From contig CAYRDC010000042.1 of NCBI GenBank assembly GCA_964422925.1, positions 1 through 12,032 of the forward strand: a stretch of 12,032 nt of DNA, given 5' to 3'. Shown here in pieces: positions 1 through 6,284 of this stretch. Under the pieces are notes generated by a model, which had not been told where the DNA came from, did not search any database, and was given only the letters and a program-made list of their open reading frames with translations. The number at the start of each line of letters is the position of its first letter. Position 1 is the stretch's first letter. The stretch is from CAYRDC01 sp964422925 (GTDB lineage: Bacteria > Bacteroidota > Bacteroidia > Chitinophagales > S012-47). The position numbers and the translations under genes were made by a program.

Positions 1-1
1 T

Positions 2-2470
2 ATTGGGTTCCTTCAGAAAATCGAACCAGTCTGCCATACCTTCCGTACTCCGGAAGTATTCCAGGCCGGCCAGTACTTGTTTTACCTTCCGGTTGAGCCT
101 TTCATGGTGGTATTGATCATACTGTAAACCCGTATTCCAGACTGTAATAACCCCAATAATCACAAAGGTGAGCACGATAATCAGGATGATCACCGATTGA
201 ATTCTTGCCCGGAAAGTAGCCGGCCAGCGGAAAGGCAGCGGTTCTCCATGCAAGGATGTTCTATACAGAGCAATGGCCACCCAGGAAAGCACGATAAACA
301 ACAGGAAAAAGCAGAAGAAATAGGAAGACAGGGAAATAATGCTGAAAGGCCCGATAACCGGCACGGAGACCCACAGACTCTCACCTTTGGTAATTACATG
401 CACCAGGTGTTCGAAGTCATTCTCGGTAAACTGATAATAAAGGCCCGGTTCACCCCCGGAATACCGCTGCCGGTATGAGTAGTTACCCTTGCGGTGCACC
501 AGGAGACCCCGGCTGTAAACGGCATAGCTGTATCCCTCATATTCCCCGGAAGAGCGCACCTTTTGTTCCAACAGCAACTCCGGGTACACATTGGAATAAG
601 TCACCTGGTTGGGGAAAAACTGTAATGCCAGGAACCCGAGGGTGTCATCAGAACCCTTTTTATGAATCGGTAAAATGGACTCATAATAGTAATTACCCGG
701 GTATGGGCTCATATAGTACAGGTCATTGTAAAAGCTGGTAAAAGAGATACTGTCCCGGGCAGCCTCGAGTTTAGTCAGGGTGGGCGCCATAGGATCCTTA
801 TAGCGCATACTGTCGGTCGAATAAGTATGAATCCGGATGGAATACTTGCTTAACCACTCCCGGAAATACAGGTAATTGATCCGGTCAACCAGCGGCTTGC
901 GGGATATGAAAGGATTTTTAAAAAAACCGGCCACCAAAACATCCTCCTGTAAAGGTTTGCGGATATCGTAAAAATGAAATTCAAACAGGGGGTCTCTTTG
1001 CTGTTCAAGCCGGGTAATAAACAACTTCCGTTTTTCGACATCGCGCTCATGGTTAAAGCGGTGGAAAAGCCAGGAAGCAAAGACTGAAAAATAAAGCAGC
1101 CAGACAATGAGTCCTGAAAAACTGCGAAGGGCCGCCCGGCCGATCACGAACCAGGTCAGCAAAAACACAAAGGCTATTCCGCTAATATAAAAGAGGACGG
1201 GATGTAAACCGGTGCCTGAATACATGCCCAGCGGTAAAAAACCAAGCATGGCTAACGCCAACGCCATGAGCCGGTGCTTTGCAGACGGCCCGGCTGATTC
1301 CAGTAAGGAGATAACCCGGTAAGAAAACACAAACAGGGCCAGCAGGAGCAAGCCCGTATCCAGCAACCCGACAAAGCTGTAAATATCCAGGGTCAGGAAG
1401 TTATTGATATCAAAAGAAATACTGGAGTCGATAACCAGGTTTTGCACACTCCGGCTGCAGACAAGCAACCCGGTAAACACCAGGAAATAGCCCAAAGCCA
1501 TGGCGAGGGGCAGCCACTTTTTCTCCAGCTCCAGCCGGCCATTTTTCAGCATCCTGAAAAAGAAAACAGCCAACCAGGCAATGACGAGGACATTGAGGGT
1601 AAAATCTCCCAGGGATGGAGAGAGGGCGCTGGACGCATAATGGACTGGGTCGAACAGCCTGGTGTGATACAGCATGGCCGGCCATCCGGAAACGAGCATG
1701 GCTTCCCGCAAACCCAGTATTACTACGGCAAGCAGGGTAAAAACAGCCAGGGGATGAAATATTCTCCTGAAGTACTGCGCCCATTCATTGATAAAAACAA
1801 ACAGCGACAATAAAGCAATGCCGATCAATACCCCCTCGGGCCATCCGGGACGGGGTGCATCGCGCTGTCCTTTCCAATAGATATAAAAGAGGGCTTTCCC
1901 CTGTTCGTTCCGGATCTCTTTTCCACCTTTTATGGGTTTTAAGGAAAAAGCTGCGTTCTCCGGGGCCAGCACATCGAAAGCAAAGCGGCTTTTCAGGTAA
2001 GCGTTTTCAATCGGGTATTCGTATTTCAGGGGCATCAGCCCGAATACCTTAATATGTTCCGGAAGCTTTACCGATTCAGGTGTCCGTACTATTTCATAAT
2101 ACCCATTACGCAGCCTGACTACCCGGTCAAAGCGGGTACCGTGCAACACATTGGAAGATGGCAGGGCTTTATTCCCTGACCAAAAAAGCAAGCTGTCTCC
2201 CTGGTAAGCCAGCAGAATAAATGGTAAATCAGATAAATCCCGGAGTACTTTTTCACTTAAATCGTCCCGGACAATGGCCTGCAGCAGGGAAGTATCTTGT
2301 AAGGTTTCCTCAAGCTGCTCCTCCCCTTCATACAAATGGTTTTGAATGGAACGGGCAATTTCCGAAAGCGTAGGATGACTGACCCGGTAGTGATAAATAA
2401 GGCGCGCAGCAGCAAAAGACAATATGCTGATAAGCAAAACCCACCATATCCTGCGCAAACTGCTAATCAT
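2..2470 (-). CDS. Large multi-pass membrane protein, probable sensor histidine kinase (C-terminal part outside window)
   Basis: One uninterrupted minus-strand frame of 823 codons starts at the ATG at 2470 and runs off the left edge; I translated it throughout and found no stop. Predicted layout: TM1 about residues 5-24, an extracytoplasmic region about 25-208, eight membrane segments between about 211 and 466, a second large extracytoplasmic region about 467-705, TM10 about 709-736, a basic loop, and TM11 about 757-778. The loop before TM11 (FRARIQ) and the helix after it (YDQYHHERLNRKVKQVLAGLE) resemble Bacteroidota sensor histidine kinases, in which a further sensor region, a TM, HAMP and a kinase core follow. 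No HAMP, H-box or ATPase motif is inside the window, so the kinase call is inference. Charges in the short loops fit positive-inside topology, and TM parity puts residue 779 onward outside the cytoplasm. An in-frame stop lies upstream and no better start is visible. The gene is 100 bp downstream of the SGNH lipoprotein gene. Confidence 0.6.
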   Translation of the reverse strand, partial: MISSLRRIWWVLLISILSFAAARLIYHYRVSHPTLSEIARSIQNHLYEGEEQLEETLQDTSLLQAIVRDDLSEKVLRDLSDLPFILLAYQGDSLLFWSGNKALPSSNVLHGTRFDRVVRLRNGYYEIVRTPESVKLPEHIKVFGLMPLKYEYPIENAYLKSRFAFDVLAPENAAFSLKPIKGGKEIRNEQGKALFYIYWKGQRDAPRPGWPEGVLIGIALLSLFVFINEWAQYFRRIFHPLAVFTLLAVVILGLREAMLVSGWPAMLYHTRLFDPVHYASSALSPSLGDFTLNVLVIAWLAVFFFRMLKNGRLELEKKWLPLAMALGYFLVFTGLLVCSRSVQNLVIDSSISFDINNFLTLDIYSFVGLLDTGLLLLALFVFSYRVISLLESAGPSAKHRLMALALAMLGFLPLGMYSGTGLHPVLFYISGIAFVFLLTWFVIGRAALRSFSGLIVWLLYFSVFASWLFHRFNHERDVEKRKLFITRLEQQRDPLFEFHFYDIRKPLQEDVLVAGFFKNPFISRKPLVDRINYLYFREWLSKYSIRIHTYSTDSMRYKDPMAPTLTKLEAARDSISFTSFYNDLYYMSPYPGNYYYESILPIHKKGSDDTLGFLALQFFPNQVTYSNVYPELLLEQKVRSSGEYEGYSYAVYSRGLLVHRKGNYSYRQRYSGGEPGLYYQFTENDFEHLVHVITKGESLWVSVPVIGPFSIISLSSYFFCFFLLFIVLSWVAIALYRTSLHGEPLPFRWPATFRARIQSVIILIIVLTFVIIGVITVWNTGLQYDQYHHERLNRKVKQVLAGLEYFRSTEGMADWFDFLKEPN

Positions 2471-2514
2471 CCGGGATTGAAATTTAACGCAAATTTGCCA
2501 ATTCAATCCCGGAT
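2469..2514. repeat. 13-bp perfect inverted repeat over the start codon of the large membrane protein gene
   Basis: The arms are ATCCGGGATTGAA (2469-2481) and TTCAATCCCGGAT (2502-2514) with a 20-nt AT-rich spacer. On the minus strand the downstream arm ends in the AT of the ATG at 2470, so a folded transcript would pair the translation start. It lies 57 bp past the SGNH stop. On the minus strand it is not followed by a T tract, so it does not look like a terminator for the SGNH gene. On the plus strand it is followed only by TTTT. It may be a translation-inhibiting hairpin or a protein-binding site; the function is not shown. Confidence 0.6.
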
Positions 2515-2570
2515 TTTATGCAGTTCTGAAAATGTAGCCCCGGAACGCCAATAAACCGTAAGGCTTCCTC

Positions 2571-3869
2571 TTAGGGGAACAGCACTCCCGGATACTGTGT
2601 CACATCCACCCAGGGGATGGTGGAGCCATACGCGGCATTGATCACCTTTATAAATTCATTGGCAATCAGGGCATTGCCCCTCGGAGTCAGGTGTATACCA
2701 TCCAATGAAAAAGCTCCGCCTGAAACGAATTCAGCGGAAAGCGTAATACCGTTAAAAGTCAGACCGGTTTTAACACTTTGGAAAAAGTTATTTACATCAA
2801 AATAAGCCAGGCCATATTGATTGGCCAGATTAGAGAGTATCTGGTTGAATTGGGTTATTGCATTGTTAATCGCGGTGACTTCCGCGCTATCCAGCACATA
2901 TTGCACAGGAATCGGTACTACAGAACCCCACTGGGCGCACTTCAGGCTGTCCTGCGGAAGACTCAGCAACAGCAATTCCCCTTTCTTAATCTGGCGGAAC
3001 CCGGCCGGATGATCCGGATCGGCAATCACGAAAGGATTCGGTCCGGCCTGGAAATGGACATGGGGAGCCGCCTGGTAAGCCGCATTCAACAAATCGGCTG
3101 TCGCCTGGTCGAGCACCAGACCGTTGTAGGGAATGGTGTTGAAAAAAGGAATACCCGTAATATCCGGAATATTGGCCACCACCCCTTTGGCTCCGTTGCT
3201 GGTCAGAGTATCGAGTATGAAGGTCATAGCTGCCTGGAACAGATTGGCATCGCTTATGCCCATGTTTGGTAAATTGGCATCGTTGCCCCCGGAAAGGGCA
3301 TACATCAGCACGTCATTGTTGCCAAGCCAGATGGTAAAGAAAGTTGGATTCAATGCCATGGCATCCCCGATAACGGAGGCCATCGGCCCGGAAGCCATCC
3401 TTCCAAAATAGGGATTTAAAGCTCCGTAGCCGGGAATACCCATGTGTATGGCCCGGATTCCGGGAACCCCCATATTATGAAACGGGCCTTGCGTGGCATA
3501 AATATTCAAAAGGTTTGAAGGATCGGGTGTGGCGTTTTGCAGCACCGGTCCGAGCGAAGTTTGCCCCAGGCAATCGGTGGCCATGCCCAACACAAAGTGC
3601 GGGCCCAATACCCCAACATCATCACTCACCCAGGGGATATTGAATTGCGGCACCTGCATTTGCCGGGCCAGGAGGTTGGCAAACCCGTTTTCCTGACCTG
3701 ATTTGTACAATTGGCCGTCCGCATAGCCGGCTGTCACGGAATTTCCTAATGTTACAAACGTGCTGAAATCCGCTGAGCCACTGGTAAATTCCGGAACAGG
3801 CAGTACCGGTGCTTTACAGGTAACCAGGCTCAGGGCAATCGCTATAATTAGATATGTTACTTTTTTCAT
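2571..3869 (-). CDS. SGNH/GDSL-family hydrolase lipoprotein
   Basis: A 432-residue secreted hydrolase, probably an esterase or lipase. The N-terminus is a lipoprotein signal: MKK, a hydrophobic stretch, then LVTC with Cys18 as the lipidated residue. SGNH block I is FVTLGNSVTAGYADG with the nucleophile at Ser44 in GNS rather than GDS. Block III is GNND (residues 183-186) and block V is DGIHLT, giving Asp390 and His393 of the catalytic triad. Gly and Asn of the oxyanion hole are thus present. Substrate cannot be read from sequence; lipid or acyl-ester hydrolysis is the family norm. The protein should be anchored in the outer membrane or inner-membrane periplasmic face. The start ATG is 12 bp after the stop of the FadL-type gene, so the two are almost certainly co-transcribed, suggesting that hydrolysis products feed the transporter. 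Confidence 0.88.
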   Translation of the reverse strand: MKKVTYLIIAIALSLVTCKAPVLPVPEFTSGSADFSTFVTLGNSVTAGYADGQLYKSGQENGFANLLARQMQVPQFNIPWVSDDVGVLGPHFVLGMATDCLGQTSLGPVLQNATPDPSNLLNIYATQGPFHNMGVPGIRAIHMGIPGYGALNPYFGRMASGPMASVIGDAMALNPTFFTIWLGNNDVLMYALSGGNDANLPNMGISDANLFQAAMTFILDTLTSNGAKGVVANIPDITGIPFFNTIPYNGLVLDQATADLLNAAYQAAPHVHFQAGPNPFVIADPDHPAGFRQIKKGELLLLSLPQDSLKCAQWGSVVPIPVQYVLDSAEVTAINNAITQFNQILSNLANQYGLAYFDVNNFFQSVKTGLTFNGITLSAEFVSGGAFSLDGIHLTPRGNALIANEFIKVINAAYGSTIPWVDVTQYPGVLFP

Positions 3870-3881
3870 GATGTATCTTGT

Positions 3882-5114
3882 TTACCAGGTATAACTAATG
3901 CTGAAACCGGGTAGCAGGGCGCGTGTCTTGAACGTGCCGCCAAAATTGGTTTCCAGGTTAATGTCATCGCGCATAGCTCCCTCGATATAAAGCAGGCTCA
4001 GGTCAGCCCCAAAGCCTTTCCCGAATTTCAACCCAAGACCAAGCGTAACACCCAGCTTATCGGAATCAGGTGTTTCGGGAGTCAGGTAACCAGTGGGAAT
4101 CGGTGTGAAGTCATAAAAAGCACCCCCCCTGACTTCTATATTGGAACCCACTTCATAGGCACCGCCAAAGCGAAGGGCCACACTGTTTTGGTAATTCCTG
4201 GCTGAATGCAAATCCGACAGACTGGAGGTATTATCTGTAAAATCGATGACCAGGGAATCGTAAACATTCCATCCAACAAAGTTCACATCTGCGGCTAGGC
4301 TTAGCCCGTTGGCATTTCTATACCCAAGACCCAGGGAAGTCATGGCCGGCATGGTAAGCCCTGTGGAAAATTTGGTGTCCGGAAAAAGGCTGCCCAGGGA
4401 AGTGGGTACCGTAAAATCCGCTGATCCGTCTGCCACAATAGCTTTCAGGGCGCTGCGGTAATCCAGCCCTACAAAAATCTCATTGGTAATCTGGTATTCC
4501 GCACCGGCATTGAAACCATATCCTTTGGCTCCTCCATTTAATACAACGCTTCCTTCCGATCCGTCCTGGCTATTCAGCGGCAATGCTTTGCGCATCATAA
4601 AGGAACCGGTGGCAATGATTGGTCCGGCCCCGAAACCAAGTTTATCTCCAATGCGGACACTGAAAGTGGGCTGGATATAGATGGTTTTCAAGCTGGCTTC
4701 CTGGATGGTAAAACGTCCCATCCAGTCATCCGGCCAGCGGGTGCCACTCCCGTAAGGCGTATAAACCGCCAGGCCGGCTGTATACTGCTTTTCGGCCCCG
4801 AAACTGTACATGGCGTAAGCATTGAACGGGGTGCCCGGGTTGTTTACCGTAGCGGCAGTGTAAGTCCCGGGATTTGGTTCGCGGTAAGCGGTAGCCGCAT
4901 AAATCAAATGACCACCCAGCATTACCGCATTGCGGTCGGGCAGCAAAGCCACCGCACCAGGGTTAAGCGACAGGCTGGCGGCATCCAGCGGAAGCCCAAC
5001 GCCTGTTAATCCCATACCGGACTGACGGGTGCCCTGCAGGTACACCTGAAATCCTCCGGCATAAACTGTGTACATCAGGCAGCTGAATGCTGCCAGGGCC
5101 AGAATCCTTTTCAT
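3882..5114 (-). CDS. OmpP1/FadL/TodX-family outer-membrane transport protein
   Basis: A 410-residue beta-barrel protein of the family that moves long-chain fatty acids or other hydrophobic compounds across the outer membrane. There is a Sec signal peptide (MKRILALAAFSCLMYTVYA, cleavage likely after Ala19). The mature N-terminus GGFQVYLQGTRQSGMGLTG followed by DAASLSLNPGAVALL (about residues 44-58) is the characteristic FadL-family region, with NPG where NPA/NPAG is common. Many alternating short hydrophobic strands follow, and the chain ends in ISYTW, a terminal aromatic as expected of a BAM-inserted barrel. Substrate is unknown. The gene sits 49 bp downstream of mazG and 12 bp upstream of the SGNH lipoprotein gene; the latter pairing suggests a hydrolyse-and-import function. 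The first ATG is kept because it begins a complete signal peptide. Confidence 0.9.
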   Translation of the reverse strand: MKRILALAAFSCLMYTVYAGGFQVYLQGTRQSGMGLTGVGLPLDAASLSLNPGAVALLPDRNAVMLGGHLIYAATAYREPNPGTYTAATVNNPGTPFNAYAMYSFGAEKQYTAGLAVYTPYGSGTRWPDDWMGRFTIQEASLKTIYIQPTFSVRIGDKLGFGAGPIIATGSFMMRKALPLNSQDGSEGSVVLNGGAKGYGFNAGAEYQITNEIFVGLDYRSALKAIVADGSADFTVPTSLGSLFPDTKFSTGLTMPAMTSLGLGYRNANGLSLAADVNFVGWNVYDSLVIDFTDNTSSLSDLHSARNYQNSVALRFGGAYEVGSNIEVRGGAFYDFTPIPTGYLTPETPDSDKLGVTLGLGLKFGKGFGADLSLLYIEGAMRDDINLETNFGGTFKTRALLPGFSISYTW

Positions 5115-5163
5115 ATTTTCAATTTTGGTTAGTTCTTAAATATTCGGGCTGGTTGGCTTCAGG

Positions 5164-5946
5164 TTATATGCCCTTTGCCTTGGCTTCATTCCAAAGGGCA
5201 TCCATTTCTTCGAGGGTCATTTGCTCCAGGTCAACCCCTTTCCTGGCTGCCTGTTCTTCAATAAACTGGAACCTGGCTATGAATTTTTTATTGGTTCGCT
5301 CCAACGCCAGTTCAGGATCAATATGCAGGAAACGGGCATAATTGACTAAAGCAAACAATACATCCCCGAATTCTTCCTCTAATTTAGCAAAGTTTTCAGT
5401 AGATAACCTTTCAGTCGATTTAAATTCATTGATTTCCTCCTCCACTTTGTCCCAGACCTGCGGCAGGGTTTCCCATTCAAACCCTACTTGTTTGGCTTTA
5501 TCCTGAATGCGATAGGCTTTTACCAATGCCGGCAATGAAGCCGGAACCCCTGATAAAATGGATTTTTTTCCTTCTTTCAGCTTTAGCTTTTCCCAGTTTT
5601 GTTTGACCTCAGCCTCGGAGCTTACCTTCACATCTCCGTAAATATGCGGATGCCGGTGCTTGAGTTTGGCGATTTCATCCCGGATTACTTCCCCGATATG
5701 AAACCAGCCATTTTCTTCACAAATCCGCGCGTAAAAGACCAGGTGAAGCATGATATCGCCCAGTTCCTCCTTTAAGGCTTTTTGGTTTCTCTCGGTGATG
5801 GCGTCTGCCAGCTCATACATTTCTTCAATGGTCAGCATCCGGAGACTTTCGAGGGTTTGCTTCCGGTCCCATGGGCATTTTTTCCGCAAGGTATCCATCA
5901 CGTCCAGCAATTCTCCAAATGCTTCCATCTTATCTTTCCTGGGCAT
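5164..5946 (-). CDS. mazG: Nucleoside triphosphate pyrophosphohydrolase MazG
   Basis: A 260-residue cytosolic all-alpha NTP pyrophosphatase that hydrolyses (d)NTPs to NMP and pyrophosphate. It has the usual two-domain length. The first MazG repeat has CPWDRKQT (24-31), the metal-binding EExxE (41-45) and EELGD (60-64). The second has EEExxEF (169-175) and EEEFGD (190-195), so both metal-binding sets are intact. The linker includes HRHPHIYGD (97-105) and GVPASLPALVKAYRIQDKA (133-151), typical of full-length MazG. The start at 5946 gives MPRKDKMEAFGELLD; Met7 at 5928 is a possible alternative. It diverges from the nqrM-like gene across a 110-bp spacer and lies 49 bp upstream of the FadL-type gene. 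It is not a toxin-antitoxin MazE/F component. Functional coupling with its neighbours is not evident. Confidence 0.95.
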   Translation of the reverse strand: MPRKDKMEAFGELLDVMDTLRKKCPWDRKQTLESLRMLTIEEMYELADAITERNQKALKEELGDIMLHLVFYARICEENGWFHIGEVIRDEIAKLKHRHPHIYGDVKVSSEAEVKQNWEKLKLKEGKKSILSGVPASLPALVKAYRIQDKAKQVGFEWETLPQVWDKVEEEINEFKSTERLSTENFAKLEEEFGDVLFALVNYARFLHIDPELALERTNKKFIARFQFIEEQAARKGVDLEQMTLEEMDALWNEAKAKGI

Positions 5947-5983
5947 GGTTTATTGATTTTTAACTTAAATTCCCGAACCCGGA

Positions 5984-6002
5984 TTCAACAAGGGTTGTTG
6001 AA
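5984..6002. promoter_or_regulatory. Perfect 8-3-8 palindrome between mazG and nqrM-like gene (candidate operator)
   Basis: TTCAACAA (5984-5991), GGG, TTGTTGAA (5995-6002) form a perfect dyad, and the symmetry breaks at the next base pair. It lies 37 bp upstream of mazG and 54 bp upstream of the divergent small gene, just upstream of that gene's candidate -7 box, where a regulator could touch both promoters. Its right arm also supplies the only TTG near the -33 position. No regulator can be named. Confidence 0.45.
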
Positions 6003-6032
6003 GAAGTAAAGATAGACTTATTCGTATTTTTG
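5998..6032 (+). promoter_or_regulatory. Candidate Bacteroidota-type promoter for the nqrM-like gene
   Basis: TATTTTTG at 6025-6032 matches the Bacteroidota -7 consensus TAnnTTTG exactly. The best -33 candidate, TTG at 5998-6000, is 24 bp upstream, longer than the usual spacing of about 19-21. Transcription would begin near 6039, giving an untranslated leader of about 18 nt before the ATG at 6057. A weaker divergent candidate for mazG is TATCTTTA on the minus strand (6014 to 6007). Confidence 0.4.
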
Positions 6033-6056
6033 CGGCTGACAATTTAAATAACAGGT

Positions 6057-6284
6057 ATGATAAAACTTCTGGTGGTTTTTGCCATTTTAGGTATCGCGTT
6101 TATGGGACTCGCCCTGCGGGTTATTTTTATAAAAGACGGTGAATTTCACGGCACCTGCGCCACGAATAACCCGGTATTGAAAAATGAACTCGGGGAATGC
6201 ATTGTTTGCGGCAATAAGCCGGAAGACAATTGCGAACGAAAAGACAATCCCCGGAGCCGTTTCCGGTTTAAGAGGCTGTTTTAG
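6057..6284 (+). CDS. nqrM: NqrM-like (DUF539) small membrane protein, probable Na+-NQR maturation factor
   Basis: A 75-residue protein with one N-terminal membrane span (about residues 3-25) and a short, Cys-containing polar tail with a very basic end (RSRFRFKRLF). The four cysteines are Cys34 (in GTCATNN), Cys48 and Cys51 (CIVC), and Cys59 (DNC). Proteobacterial NqrM, which is needed to install the iron centre between NqrD and NqrE, is likewise a one-span protein with four conserved cysteines, the first in a G(S/T)C context. Here the spacing of the later cysteines differs from what I recall of Vibrio NqrM, so this is a divergent relative. Location next to apbE and the nqr operon strongly supports the role. 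It is on the opposite strand from the operon, and its stop overlaps the apbE stop by 4 bp. The ATG follows a candidate -7 promoter box. The alternative is an unrelated small membrane protein. Confidence 0.72.
   Translation: MIKLLVVFAILGIAFMGLALRVIFIKDGEFHGTCATNNPVLKNELGECIVCGNKPEDNCERKDNPRSRFRFKRLF

Noticed and set aside
190..1107. Possible frameshifted or broken gene suggested by several short frames at the left edge
   Set aside because: Line-by-line translation showed one intact frame to the edge; no frameshift or stop is needed.
1410..1813. Overlapping open frames of about 124 codons on both strands within the left region
   Set aside because: The minus-strand frame starting at 2470 reads continuously through this region with sensible membrane segments, so these are out-of-frame shadows.
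2778..3272. A 164-codon plus-strand open frame
   Set aside because: It is antisense to the middle of the SGNH hydrolase gene, whose signal peptide and catalytic blocks are intact.
5164..5946. MazG as part of a toxin-antitoxin or phage-defence cassette
   Set aside because: It is a full-length, two-domain housekeeping-type MazG with no MazE/MazF or defence genes nearby.
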